This document shows, piece after piece, positions 1-10,124 of a DNA stretch of 64,000 bases (the first letter of the stretch is position 1; each line of letters starts with the position of its first letter). Source of the stretch: an uncultured Lachnospiraceae bacterium (GTDB lineage: Bacteria > Bacillota > Clostridia > Lachnospirales > Lachnospiraceae). The notes below the pieces were generated by a model. It made no database searches, was not told the origin of the DNA, and saw nothing but the letters and a program-made list of their open reading frames with translations. The DNA lies in assembly GCA_947165275.1 (NCBI GenBank), contig CAMUZQ010000004.1:18951-82950 (forward strand), written 5' to 3'. The position numbers and the translations under genes are program-made.

Positions 1-1
1 G

Positions 2-256
2 ATAATGGAGGTTCTGCCCCAGTCTCTCAGAAACGCCAGTGTGCCCAGTCATAAAAAAGAGGCATATATGGAGTATCCCGAAATAGTCGAAGCGATACAG
101 GCTCTTGAAGCAAAATATAACGGTGAAGGAAGAGTTCTCATACGTCCCTCGGGAACAGAACCGCTGGTCAGGGTTATGATAGAAGGCAGAGATCAGGCGG
201 AGATCGACAAGGATGCAAGAGATCTGGCCGATCTGATCGAGCAGACAGTCCTGTAA
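2..256 (+). CDS. glmM: phosphoglucosamine mutase, C-terminal part (truncated by window start)
   Basis: C-terminal GEGRVLIRPSGTEPLVRVMIEG motif of phosphohexomutases; frame is open to the window edge. Confidence 0.85.
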   Translation: MMEVLPQSLRNASVPSHKKEAYMEYPEIVEAIQALEAKYNGEGRVLIRPSGTEPLVRVMIEGRDQAEIDKDARDLADLIEQTVL

Positions 257-343
257 ATATACAGGGAGAGCAGGACAGTTGCTATTTGAATATTTTTTAC
301 ATATTTGATATATTATAAAAAGCAGTATTATTGGAGCGAAAAG

Positions 344-607
344 ATGGTTTCACAAAAAATAACGATAAAAAATCCCACAGGGCTGCATCTGCGTCCCGCC
401 GGCATCCTATGCAAAGAGGCAATGCAGTATAAGTCCCTGATCACATTCAAATTCAGAGAGAACACGGCTAATGCAAAAAGCGTGCTGTCAGTACTCGGAG
501 CATGTGTAAAGTGCGGGGATGAGATAGAGATATTCTGTGAGGGAGAAGACGAGGATACGGCATTAAGGGCATTGGTAGGCGCCATAGAGGCCGGACTCGG
601 GGAGTAG
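344..607 (+). CDS. HPr family phosphocarrier protein
   Basis: MVSQKITIKNPTGLHLRPAG with His site context and the NAKSVLSVLGACVKCGDEIEI regulatory-site region; ATG at 344 preferred to TTG at 305. Confidence 0.85.
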   Translation: MVSQKITIKNPTGLHLRPAGILCKEAMQYKSLITFKFRENTANAKSVLSVLGACVKCGDEIEIFCEGEDEDTALRALVGAIEAGLGE

Positions 608-629
608 ATTTATTAAATTATGAAGCAGG

Positions 630-660
630 GTCTCTCTGAAATATTTCAGAGAGACTTTTT
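630..660 (+). terminator. intrinsic terminator or attenuator-like hairpin between HPr gene and leuA
   Basis: Perfect inverted repeat GTCTCTCTGAAAT/ATTTCAGAGAGAC followed by TTTTT. Confidence 0.8.
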
Positions 661-685
661 GTATTATCAAAGAGGAGATGAAAAA

Positions 686-2392
686 ATGCTGAATTACAAA
701 AGATACAAAAGAAATCCGGTCATTGATTATCCGGATAGAAAATGGCCTGACAGACAGATAGAAAAGGCACCTGTATGGGTTTCGGTCGATCTGAGAGATG
801 GAAATCAGGCCCTGGTCGAACCCATGGTGGTGTCAGAGAAGATAGAGATGTTCAATGAGCTCGTAAAGCTTGGATTCAAGGAAATAGAGATAGGTTTCCC
901 TGCAGCGAGCCAGATCGAATTCGATTTCCTGAGGGAGCTCGTGAATAATAAAATGATACCGGATGATGTCACTGTGCAGGTATTGACCCAGTGCAGAGAG
1001 AACCTTATAGACAGAACCTTTGAATCCATAGAAGGGATCCCCAGAGCAATTGTGCATATTTACAATTCCACCTCCACTCTGCAGAGAGATGTGGTCTTTA
1101 ATATGAGCAGGGATGAAATAAAACAGCTGGCTGTGGACGGAACCCTTATGGTCAAGGAGAGAGCCGCAAAATTTCCCGGAGAGATAATCCTGGAGTATTC
1201 CCCGGAGAGCTTTACAGGGACGGAGCCAGAGTATGCCTGTGAGGTATGCAGTGCCGTTACCGAAGCCTGGGGAGCAACACCTGACAACAAGGTCATAATC
1301 AATCTCCCGGCTACTGTCGAGATGACGACGCCTAATGTCTATGCGGACATTATAGAATGGGAGAATTCACATCTTGAGCGAAGGGATTCGGTAGTGCTTT
1401 CCATACATCCTCATAATGACAGGGGTACAGGAGTGGCTGCCACCGAGCTTGCTATCCTTGCGGGAGCAGAGCGGGTCGAGGGAACACTTTTCGGAAACGG
1501 AGAGAGGACAGGAAATGTTGATGTGCTGAATATAGCATATAATATGTTTTCCCAGGGGATCGATCCCGAGCTCAATATAGAAAACATAAATGAGATAATA
1601 GAGATGTACGAGAAATGTACGAAGATGAAGATCGATCCCAGGCATCCGTACGCAGGCAAGCTTGTATTCACGGCTTTTTCGGGGTCACATCAGGATGCGA
1701 TATCAAAGGGCGTGAAGGCCATGATGGAAAGACATCCCGATACCTGGAATGTTCCGTATCTTCCTATCGATCCGGCAGATATAGGCAGGGAATACGAGCC
1801 GATAGTGCGTATCAATTCTCAGTCGGGTAAGGGCGGAGTTGCCTTTATCATGGACTCATACTTCGGTTTCAAGCTGCCTAAGGGCATGCATAAGGAATTT
1901 GCCAATGTGATCCAGGAGATCTCTGAAAAACAGGGAGAGGTTGCGCCGAAGGAGGTCATGGATGCCTTCCGCAGGACTTATCTGGATATGAAGGAGCCGA
2001 TACATTTCCGCAAGCTTCAGGTTGTCGATCTTTCGGATGAGACAGATACTGAATTTGATACTCAGGTTACAGTCACTTATACTGATCATGGCATTGAAAA
2101 GAAATTCGAGGCAGCCGGCAATGGTCCTATAGATGCGGTACAGAGAGGGATTTCCGCTGAGCTTGGTATAAATATAAAGATCGTAGACTATGAGGAGCAT
2201 GCATTGACCGGAGGATCAAATGCACAGGCGGCAGCGTATATCCATATGCTTTCCGTAGAGGATAATCATATCACCTATGGAGTGGGAGTATCCTCAAATA
2301 TAACGAGAGCCTCAGTCAGGGCTATATTCTCCGCGGTCAATCGTCTTTTCGGTGAAAGGTTTGAGGCCGAATTCTCCCGTCTCAGCCAATAG
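686..2392 (+). CDS. leuA: 2-isopropylmalate synthase (long LeuA form)
   Basis: VSVDLRDGNQALVEPM, HPHNDRGTGVAATELAILAGAERVEGTLFGNGERTGN motifs; GAGGAG SD before ATG 686. Confidence 0.93.
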   Translation: MLNYKRYKRNPVIDYPDRKWPDRQIEKAPVWVSVDLRDGNQALVEPMVVSEKIEMFNELVKLGFKEIEIGFPAASQIEFDFLRELVNNKMIPDDVTVQVLTQCRENLIDRTFESIEGIPRAIVHIYNSTSTLQRDVVFNMSRDEIKQLAVDGTLMVKERAAKFPGEIILEYSPESFTGTEPEYACEVCSAVTEAWGATPDNKVIINLPATVEMTTPNVYADIIEWENSHLERRDSVVLSIHPHNDRGTGVAATELAILAGAERVEGTLFGNGERTGNVDVLNIAYNMFSQGIDPELNIENINEIIEMYEKCTKMKIDPRHPYAGKLVFTAFSGSHQDAISKGVKAMMERHPDTWNVPYLPIDPADIGREYEPIVRINSQSGKGGVAFIMDSYFGFKLPKGMHKEFANVIQEISEKQGEVAPKEVMDAFRRTYLDMKEPIHFRKLQVVDLSDETDTEFDTQVTVTYTDHGIEKKFEAAGNGPIDAVQRGISAELGINIKIVDYEEHALTGGSNAQAAAYIHMLSVEDNHITYGVGVSSNITRASVRAIFSAVNRLFGERFEAEFSRLSQ

Positions 2393-2404
2393 GGCACAGG
2401 AGCT

Positions 2405-3934
2405 TCAGGCAGCGGGTCCGGTGACAGTTTTACCGGATGCAGCAGAGCGGCATATAAAGAGCAGGATGATGAAAAAATATGTCGTAAAGTAAACGGGGAA
2501 ATAATATTTAAAGTATGAAGCCGGAGCCAGTAAAAAAACAATGGCAAAATGAGCAAAAAGACAGAGAGAGAGCATTACAAAAAATGCTCTCTCTTTTATC
2601 CTGCAAAGACTCCATACGAAAAGTAAAACAAGAAGCAGCATGGGAATATAAAGATTATAGGCTATTGTCTTTACCAGACTTACGATAAAGGCTGCAGCAC
2701 CAAAACCGGTCACAGGATCATATACTGTGGCCGCATAATCAAAGGAACCCCATTTGGTTCTCAGAAGCACGCCGGGATTATGCTTCATAAGCTCCTGCAC
2801 ACCCTCAACAAAAAGCATATAGTCTTCATCTGTGGCATCAGGTCTTCTGCCGTTATATCCCTCATAATAGAGTATAAGAGAATCCTCATAGTTGATATCA
2901 CCCAGATAGTCGTTTATGGCAGCGATGGTTTCCACGTCAAGGAACCTGTCTACCTTTTTCCAGGAGGCGGCATTTACTTCATCTGTAAGATCCAGGCCAT
3001 TGCGGTAAAGATTTGTAACCGTATATGCATAGAAAGGGAGCATGCGGTTTGCGGCCTTGTCGCCCATCCGCGAAGGAATGAGCCCGTACTGGGGTACAGC
3101 CACGATATACTGTATGAAAAATGCTGCGGCTATAAGCTTAAGTACATTGCCCGCAGCCTTATCACCGGGGGCAAGGACCGACGGATAACAGATAAGTATC
3201 AGGATAATCCCGAAGACGGCAAGGTAGATGCCCTCAGTCCTCCACTGGGTGAGTATAGCCATCAGTATCAGCATGGGGAGGATATGACGCAGACTGAAAG
3301 GGACCTGCTCCAGCTTATCCATAAACAGAGAAAACATGAAAATGATATACAGGAATATATATATCGGTATCCTGTGGGCGGAGGTGGTATATGCGAGGAT
3401 CGGGGGCAGGATAAAGGCTATATATATCAGGTATGCCCTCTTATCGCCCTTTAGATACCGCTTCAGCCTCGCTGCAGCATAGCCTGCCGTGACGCACTGG
3501 AGTATGACCTTTATTATGATGGGACCAAGCCATGACGGTATGATCATCATTGATATGATATAGTACCAGGTGGTTATGTAATAAAACCAGGTATAATCAG
3601 CCAGACCGGATGCCTCAGAAAAGATCAGGGATTCATCATTGGAAAGAAAGCCCTCAGGCAGCTTAAAGACCAGCACGGCGATAATGGGGATAAAATAGAT
3701 AAAGCTGTATTTCAGGATCTCCCATTCAAAGGAAGCCCTGTCTGTCAGGGCCTTTGCAATAAAGCAGGCCGTCAGGTATATCGCGGCAGACATAAGGATC
3801 TTGCAGGGAATATAATTATGTGCCATGGATAAAGGAGCCACGGTAAAGGTATTCCTGTCATAAAAAAGGGAAGCGATGGTCCAAATGAGAGCGATCGCGG
3901 GAGGGATGATTTTTACAATCTTTCTACTATTCAT
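2405..3934 (-). CDS. polytopic membrane protein of unknown function, possibly glycosyltransferase-C-like
   Basis: Long ORF with many hydrophobic segments; ATG at 3934 (MNSRKIVKII). Confidence 0.7.
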   Translation of the reverse strand: MNSRKIVKIIPPAIALIWTIASLFYDRNTFTVAPLSMAHNYIPCKILMSAAIYLTACFIAKALTDRASFEWEILKYSFIYFIPIIAVLVFKLPEGFLSNDESLIFSEASGLADYTWFYYITTWYYIISMMIIPSWLGPIIIKVILQCVTAGYAAARLKRYLKGDKRAYLIYIAFILPPILAYTTSAHRIPIYIFLYIIFMFSLFMDKLEQVPFSLRHILPMLILMAILTQWRTEGIYLAVFGIILILICYPSVLAPGDKAAGNVLKLIAAAFFIQYIVAVPQYGLIPSRMGDKAANRMLPFYAYTVTNLYRNGLDLTDEVNAASWKKVDRFLDVETIAAINDYLGDINYEDSLILYYEGYNGRRPDATDEDYMLFVEGVQELMKHNPGVLLRTKWGSFDYAATVYDPVTGFGAAAFIVSLVKTIAYNLYIPMLLLVLLFVWSLCRIKERAFFVMLSLCLFAHFAIVFLLAPASYFKYYFPVYFTTYFFIILLFICRSAASGKTVTGPAA

Positions 3935-3976
3935 GATATAAATGCCTTCAGGTAGTTTTTGTGATAATATTATAGC

Positions 3977-4609
3977 ATGAACAAAAGGATTCAACAGCAA
4001 TTTGATAGACTCGACGATGAATATGGCAGGGAGATCAGGATATTTCTTGAATATGAAAAGCCTTACGAGCTTTTGATCGCGACCATTCTTTCAGCCCAGT
4101 GTACCGATAAAAGAGTAAATGAAGTGACAAAGGGATTATTTGTAAAGTATCCCACACTGGAGTCTTTTGCCGAAGCCTCTCTTCCCGAGCTGGAGCAGGA
4201 TATAAAAACCTGTGGATTTTTCAATATGAAAGCTAAACATATAAAGGGAGCGGCAGAGAAGCTGCTGTCGGATTTCGGCGGGGAGGTGCCCTCGGATCTT
4301 GAAGGACTGACCTCTCTTCCGGGAGTCGGACGCAAGACGGCAAACGTAATACGTACGCATATCTTTCAGATACCTTCTATAGTCGTGGATACTCATGTAA
4401 AAAGGGTATCAGGCCGTCTGGGATGGACAAGACAGACGGATCCGGTGAAGATAGAGTATGACCTTATGAAAAAGATCCCCCGTGACCGGTGGTGTCTTAT
4501 CAATCAGGACCTTATAAGTCTCGGAAGAAGCATATGCCACTCTAGAAAAGCCGGGTGCGCCACATGCTTCATGGAGGATATCTGTCCGAAGACGGGAGTC
4601 AAAAAGTGA
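3977..4609 (+). CDS. nth: endonuclease III
   Basis: HhH motif LPGVGRKTANVI, catalytic region VDTHVKRVSGRLG, C-terminal Cys cluster CHSRKAGCATCFMEDIC. Confidence 0.93.
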   Translation: MNKRIQQQFDRLDDEYGREIRIFLEYEKPYELLIATILSAQCTDKRVNEVTKGLFVKYPTLESFAEASLPELEQDIKTCGFFNMKAKHIKGAAEKLLSDFGGEVPSDLEGLTSLPGVGRKTANVIRTHIFQIPSIVVDTHVKRVSGRLGWTRQTDPVKIEYDLMKKIPRDRWCLINQDLISLGRSICHSRKAGCATCFMEDICPKTGVKK

Positions 4610-5364
4610 GTACCTATGTGATCAGCGATATACACGGAGCTCTGGAGGCTTTTATCCTTCTCTTGTCGGAGATCGGCTTTGACCCCGAATCACAGGAGGA
4701 TGAATTATACCTGCTTGGGGATTATGCGGACTGGGGGACACATTCCATAGAGACCATAGGATATGTAATGGATCTGGACGCGAATCCTAATGTCCACTGT
4801 CTTATGGGAAATCACGATCTGATGTTTCTGCAGGCTATAGAGGAAGACAGGAAAATGTCTTTTCCGAGCATGGTATGGTATGAGACAAATAAGGGCTTCA
4901 AAACCTGGGATGATTATGAAAAGCTTTCTGATGTGAATAAGAATGCAGTATATGACTGGCTTCTCTCACTTGATTTTTCCATCGATATCAGGGTCGGAAA
5001 GAAGCTCTACATGGCTGCGCATGCATATCCTTATTTTGGAAACCGCGGTAATCTGGGAAGGATATACACACAGAAGGAAGCGGTATGGCACCGTGCAAAA
5101 TTTGACGAGGATCCCTTTGCAAACTATCATGGAAGAAAAAAATATGATGCTCTGATAATGGGACACACGCCGACGTCCTTTTTCCGATACTGCAGGGCGG
5201 GTAAGATAGTAAATGAACCGAATACAGTATTTTTCGGTAAAAATATCATAGATATCGACTGCGGGGCAAAGGTACTTGAGTATCCCGGGATCGGCCCGGA
5301 GTATGATAATGCAAGACTTGCGGCGTTAAGGCTTGAAGATGAAAAGTGTTATTATGTAAGATAA
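4606..5364 (+). CDS. metallophosphoesterase, Ser/Thr phosphatase-like
   Basis: SDIHG, GDYADWG, GNHD, MGHTP motifs; GTG start overlapping nth stop. Confidence 0.82.
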   Translation: MSTYVISDIHGALEAFILLLSEIGFDPESQEDELYLLGDYADWGTHSIETIGYVMDLDANPNVHCLMGNHDLMFLQAIEEDRKMSFPSMVWYETNKGFKTWDDYEKLSDVNKNAVYDWLLSLDFSIDIRVGKKLYMAAHAYPYFGNRGNLGRIYTQKEAVWHRAKFDEDPFANYHGRKKYDALIMGHTPTSFFRYCRAGKIVNEPNTVFFGKNIIDIDCGAKVLEYPGIGPEYDNARLAALRLEDEKCYYVR

Positions 5365-5387
5365 ATGATGCTAAAGGAGGCAGAAGC

Positions 5388-6704
5388 ATGAATATAGTTT
5401 TATTATCCGGAGGCTCGGGAAAGAGGATGTGGCCTCTGTCCAATGATATAAGATCCAAGCAGTTCATCAAGTTATTCAAAAATGACGAGGGTGAATATGA
5501 ATCCATGGTGCAGAGAGTCTACAGACAGATAAGAACTGTAGACAAGAATGCGAATATAACCATAGCGACCAGCAAGACACAGGTCTCAGCTATACATAAT
5601 CAGCTGGGAGAGCATGTATCGGTGTGTGTGGAGCCGACCCGGAGGGACACCTTCCCTGCCATTGCGCTTGCCTCAGCCTATCTGCATGACGAGCTTGGCG
5701 TGAGCAGGGATGATTCTGTAGTGGTATGCCCTGTGGATCCTTATGTGGATAATTCCTATTACGAAGCAGTGGCAAAGATGGGAGAGATCGCATCCGAAGG
5801 TGATAAAAATATCACACTCATGGGAATAGAGCCGACCTACCCCTCTGAGAAATACGGTTATATCATTCCGCAGAATAAGGGAGAGCTGTCTGCGGTTTCG
5901 GAATTTAAGGAAAAGCCCGACGCAGAAACGGCAGAAAGATATATAAAGGACGGAGCGCTTTGGAACGGCGGCGTTTTTGCCTTCAGGCTTTCCTATATGC
6001 TGGATAAGGCCCACTCTCTCCTGGATTTCACAGACTACAGGGATCTGTACAACCGGTATATGGATTGCAGCAAGATATCCTTTGATTATGCGGTGGTCGA
6101 GAAGGAAGAATCCATACAGGTACTCAGGTACTCCGGTGAATGGAAAGATGTGGGAACCTGGAATATGATGGCAGAGGTCATGGCTGATGAGATAAAAGGC
6201 AAGGCCATAACCGATGAGACCACAACAGGAACAAATGTGATCAACGAGCTTGATATACCCATACTTGTGATGGGAGCAAAAAACATGGTGGTGGCTGCAT
6301 CCGGCGACGGCATACTCATAGCGGACAAGGATCAGTCGAGCTATATGAAGCCCTATGTGGAAAAGATCTCAACTGATGTAAGATTTGCAGAGAAATCCTG
6401 GGGGTCATACTCTGTCATAGATGCAGGAGAGGGGTATCTGAATGTAAAGGTGATACTTAATCCCGGAAACCGTATGAGCTATCACTCCCATGAATTCAGA
6501 GATGAGGTCTGGACAGTGCTTTCAGGCAGAGGCAAGACTGTAATAGACGGAATGGAGCAGGTCATAAATCCCGGAGATGTGGTGACTATGGCTGCAGGAT
6601 GCAGACACACGGTCATTGCCGAGACAGAGCTTACCATACTGGAAGCTCAGCTCGGAGAGAATATATCTGTATCGGACAAAAAGAAATATGAGCTACCTGT
6701 ATGA
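5388..6704 (+). CDS. manC: mannose-1-phosphate guanylyltransferase with C-terminal cupin region
   Basis: N-terminal LSGGSGKRMWPLS pyrophosphorylase signature; C-terminal SYHSHEFRDEVWTVLSGRGKTVIDG cupin. Confidence 0.88.
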   Translation: MNIVLLSGGSGKRMWPLSNDIRSKQFIKLFKNDEGEYESMVQRVYRQIRTVDKNANITIATSKTQVSAIHNQLGEHVSVCVEPTRRDTFPAIALASAYLHDELGVSRDDSVVVCPVDPYVDNSYYEAVAKMGEIASEGDKNITLMGIEPTYPSEKYGYIIPQNKGELSAVSEFKEKPDAETAERYIKDGALWNGGVFAFRLSYMLDKAHSLLDFTDYRDLYNRYMDCSKISFDYAVVEKEESIQVLRYSGEWKDVGTWNMMAEVMADEIKGKAITDETTTGTNVINELDIPILVMGAKNMVVAASGDGILIADKDQSSYMKPYVEKISTDVRFAEKSWGSYSVIDAGEGYLNVKVILNPGNRMSYHSHEFRDEVWTVLSGRGKTVIDGMEQVINPGDVVTMAAGCRHTVIAETELTILEAQLGENISVSDKKKYELPV

Positions 6705-7672
6705 ATAAAAAACCGGCGCCCTTACGTCTCAAACCGGCCGGAAAGGGTTATCTCTGGGGCGGGGAGAGACTGAAAAAAGAATATAACAAGTCAGAACTGG
6801 AGGTTTCCCCTCTGGCAGAGTCATGGGAGTGTTCGGTACACCCGGACGGATTGAGTGTTGTCAGCAGCGGGGAATATAAAGGATCCACATTGAAGGAGGT
6901 CCTGGAGCTTAATCCTGAGTATCTTGGAAGCAAAAGCAAGGATATGCCCATCCTGATCAAGTTCATCGATGCGGCAGCGGATCTGTCGATCCAGGTGCAT
7001 CCGGATGATGCTTACGCAAGGGCATATGAGGGAGATAACGGGAAGACAGAATTCTGGTATGTGCTGGATGCGGAAGAGGATGCCGAGTTAATATATGGTT
7101 TTGAACATCCCATGGACAGAGACAGGCTGTGGGAAGCCATAGATGAAGGCCGGCTTGAAAACATGGTACATCATATACCTGTACATAAGGGGGATGTTTT
7201 TTTTGTGCATCCCGGTACTGTGCATGCGATCGGCAAGGGGATAGTGATCGTTGAGGTTCAGGAGAGTTCGAATCTCACATACAGGCTGTATGATTACAAC
7301 AGAAAAGATAAAAACGGCAAAAAAAGACCTCTGCATTTTGATAAGGCAGTAGATGTCCTCGATATGAGTCCCGTCAGGATCATACGGCAGCCTCAGAGAA
7401 TGGTAAAATACTATTTCGGGTGCGCAAGAGAGCTGCTTTGCCGGTGCGAATATTTTGAGGTCGAGCGTATACAGGTAACAAAGGGGTTTTCTTTTTCAGT
7501 CCTGGATACATCTTTTCAGGTTCTGCTATGCATAGACGGAAACGGCGGTCTTGAAACAGATGAATCAAATAAGCCCGTCAGATTTGATAAAGGCGCCTGC
7601 CTTTTTCTGCCGGCATCTTTGGGCCGGTGTCATGTCATAGGAGAATGTACTCTACTTAAAGTCAGATGCTGA
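6701..7672 (+). CDS. manA: mannose-6-phosphate isomerase, class I
   Basis: WGGERLKKEY, SIQVHPDD, FFVHPGTVHAIGKGIVIVEVQESSNLTYRLYDY motifs; 4-nt overlap with manC. Confidence 0.9.
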   Translation: MNKKPAPLRLKPAGKGYLWGGERLKKEYNKSELEVSPLAESWECSVHPDGLSVVSSGEYKGSTLKEVLELNPEYLGSKSKDMPILIKFIDAAADLSIQVHPDDAYARAYEGDNGKTEFWYVLDAEEDAELIYGFEHPMDRDRLWEAIDEGRLENMVHHIPVHKGDVFFVHPGTVHAIGKGIVIVEVQESSNLTYRLYDYNRKDKNGKKRPLHFDKAVDVLDMSPVRIIRQPQRMVKYYFGCARELLCRCEYFEVERIQVTKGFSFSVLDTSFQVLLCIDGNGGLETDESNKPVRFDKGACLFLPASLGRCHVIGECTLLKVRC

Positions 7673-7730
7673 CAGGGATCTGTGCGAACTCCAAAACACC
7701 GGAGAATGAAAGGATAAAATACAAAAATCT

Positions 7731-8339
7731 ATGGAAAAAAAGCTTGCAGTCATATTTCCCGGTATAGGTTATCATTCCGATAAGCCTTTGCTCTATTACT
7801 CGAAAAAGATAGTCAGACAGCACGGATACGATATATCAGAGGTCGTATTCAAGGGCCTGGATAAGTCCGTGCTGCTCGGATCAGATAAGCTCCTGACCTC
7901 TTCAAGGGATGATGCGGAAGCTGAAAAAAAGAAGCTGGAAGCCTTTGAAACAGCTTTCGGAGAGGCGAAGGAGCAGCTGGCGGGGATTGATTTCTCCATG
8001 TATGGTGACGTGATATTTGTATCCAAAAGTATAGGGACGGTCGTGGCAAGTGTATACGCGTCGAGAGAAAATGTGCCGGCCAGACAGGTTTATTTTACTC
8101 CTCTTGAGCAGACATTTTCCCGGGTGGAGGAGAAGAACGGACTGGTGTTTTTCGGTACAAAGGATCCCTTCATCAATACGGCAAGGATAGAGGAGCTTTG
8201 CATAGAAAAGAACCTTACTTATCGTATATTTGAAAACTGCAATCATTCGCTTGAGACAGGGGAGCCTCAGACTGATCTTAAAAACCTGACAGAGGTGATC
8301 AGTGAATGCGAGAGCTATCTCGCGGGAAGTCCTGTCTGA
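7731..8339 (+). CDS. hypothetical protein, alpha/beta-hydrolase-like
   Basis: Good-length ORF, LAVIFPGIGYHSDKPLLYY and IFVSKSIGTVVAS resembling hydrolase elbow. Confidence 0.6.
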   Translation: MEKKLAVIFPGIGYHSDKPLLYYSKKIVRQHGYDISEVVFKGLDKSVLLGSDKLLTSSRDDAEAEKKKLEAFETAFGEAKEQLAGIDFSMYGDVIFVSKSIGTVVASVYASRENVPARQVYFTPLEQTFSRVEEKNGLVFFGTKDPFINTARIEELCIEKNLTYRIFENCNHSLETGEPQTDLKNLTEVISECESYLAGSPV

Positions 8340-9702
8340 ACAGGCTGCAGCAAAGGAGCTTGGACAAATGCCCCAGATGTCACTTTTTGACAAAAGTATT
8401 CCCGAACCGCTTGCGGCCCGCCTCAGACCTACCGGTCTTGAGGAATACGTAGGGCAGGAGCATCTTATCGGTCCGGGAAAGGTACTGAGAAGGCTGATCG
8501 AAAACGACCAGATAACCTCCATGATATTCTGGGGGCCTCCGGGTGTCGGCAAGACCACTCTCGCGCAGATAATAGCACAGAGAACACAGGCACAGTTCAT
8601 TACTTTTTCGGCGGTTACCAGCGGTATCAAGGAGATAAAGGAGGTCATGCAGGAGGCCGACCGGATGAAAAGCTATGGACAGAAGACCATAGTTTTTGTC
8701 GATGAGATCCACAGATTCAACAAGGCACAGCAGGATGCCTTTCTTCCTTTTGTAGAGAGGGGGACCATCATCCTGATCGGAGCAACAACCGAGAATCCCT
8801 CCTTTGAGATCAACAGCGCTCTGCTTTCCAGATGTAAGGTTTTTGTACTGAAGGGGCTTACCAGGGATGACATCGTGAGGCTGCTCAAACAGGCGCTTAC
8901 GAGTCCCAGGGGCTTCGGCGGACAGAGGATAGATATAGAGGATGAGCTGGTGGAGATGATCGCCTCATTCTCAAACGGTGATGCGAGAATGGCTCTGTCC
9001 ACACTTGAGATGGCTGTTTTGAACGGGGATATGGATGCAGACGGAAATATCCTGATCACAAAGCAGACCATAGAACAGATCACGGGAAAGAAGGCGCTTC
9101 TTTATGATAAAAACGGAGAAGAGCATTATAATCTTATCTCGGCTCTTCATAAATCCATGAGAAATTCGGATCCTGACGCAGCGGTTTACTGGCTTTCAAG
9201 AATGCTGGAGGCGGGCGAGGATCCCATATATATAGCCAGAAGGGTTACCCGTTTTGCTGCTGAGGATGTAGGGCTTGCCGACCCGTATGCCATGACACTT
9301 GCGATATCCGCATATCAGGCATGCCATTTTATAGGTGTGCCGGAGTGTAATGTTCATCTTACAGAGGCTGTGATATATATGGCGCTGGCTCCGAAGTCCA
9401 ATGCCATGGAGACGGCATATCTTGCTGCCAGGGAGGATGCCCTGAATGATCTCGCCGAGCCGGTGCCCCTGGCCATACGTAATGCTCCGACCAGGCTTAT
9501 GGATGAGCTGGGATACGGCCATGGATATAAATATGCTCATGATTATGAGGAAAAGCTTACAGATCTGCAATGCCTTCCTGACAGACTGGCAGGTAAGGAA
9601 TACTATCACCCCGGGGACCAGGGCGAGGAGGTCAGATTCAGCAAGCGTCTGGAATATATAAAAAAATGGAAGGGGGAGCATGGCTTCCTGCGCGAGAAAT
9701 AG
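8302..9702 (+). CDS. rarA: replication-associated recombination protein A (MgsA/RarA AAA ATPase); exact start uncertain
   Basis: RLRPTGLEEYVGQEHLIG, GPPGVGKTTLAQII, VDEIHRFNKAQQDAFLPFVE, RarA C-terminal region. Confidence 0.92.
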   Translation: MNARAISREVLSEQAAAKELGQMPQMSLFDKSIPEPLAARLRPTGLEEYVGQEHLIGPGKVLRRLIENDQITSMIFWGPPGVGKTTLAQIIAQRTQAQFITFSAVTSGIKEIKEVMQEADRMKSYGQKTIVFVDEIHRFNKAQQDAFLPFVERGTIILIGATTENPSFEINSALLSRCKVFVLKGLTRDDIVRLLKQALTSPRGFGGQRIDIEDELVEMIASFSNGDARMALSTLEMAVLNGDMDADGNILITKQTIEQITGKKALLYDKNGEEHYNLISALHKSMRNSDPDAAVYWLSRMLEAGEDPIYIARRVTRFAAEDVGLADPYAMTLAISAYQACHFIGVPECNVHLTEAVIYMALAPKSNAMETAYLAAREDALNDLAEPVPLAIRNAPTRLMDELGYGHGYKYAHDYEEKLTDLQCLPDRLAGKEYYHPGDQGEEVRFSKRLEYIKKWKGEHGFLREK

Positions 9703-9728
9703 GAATCTCGCGCAAGAACTCCGCGTTG

Positions 9729-9941
9729 TCAGGATCTGACATATCTGCTGTTTCGGCCGTAGGTGATGTAATGCCTGTCCTCTGCACTGGATGAGGCAGT
9801 ATAGTAAGCTACCGTATCGTCAAACAGGGACTTCAGCTGCTCTTTCTTTTCTCTTTTCTTTTTTTCGTTTTCCCTTTTCTTATCTTCTTCATTTTTGATA
9901 TATTCGGAGAAGACTACGGGGGTGATCATTTCTGTATTCAT
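9729..9941 (-). CDS. small highly charged hypothetical protein
   Basis: 70 aa ORF with strong SD AAAGGAGG on minus strand ahead of ATG 9941. Confidence 0.6.
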   Translation of the reverse strand: MNTEMITPVVFSEYIKNEEDKKRENEKKKREKKEQLKSLFDDTVAYYTASSSAEDRHYITYGRNSRYVRS

Positions 9942-10124
9942 CTGTACTGCCTCCTTTCGTATTTGATGTGTGATCTGCAGTGTAAAACACCGGTCCTTAT
10001 ATTATATATATCGGCTTGTTCCGGTGCTTTCGGCACAGCATGTTTTCTGATATAGTAGACAAAACCCGCAGGAAGCCGCCGGACCGCCTGTGCAGCTGCT
10101 CAGTCCGGCAGATAAAGAGGTAAA

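Noticed and set aside
620-686. Extended LeuA N-terminus from ATG 620
   Set aside because: That region is the terminator hairpin; ATG 686 has a proper SD
2780-3454. 224-aa plus-strand ORF
   Set aside because: Antisense to the membrane protein at 2405-3934; no SD, and composition looks like mirror coding
7902-8648. 248-aa minus-strand ORF
   Set aside because: Spans antisense of two confident genes (7731-8339 and rarA)
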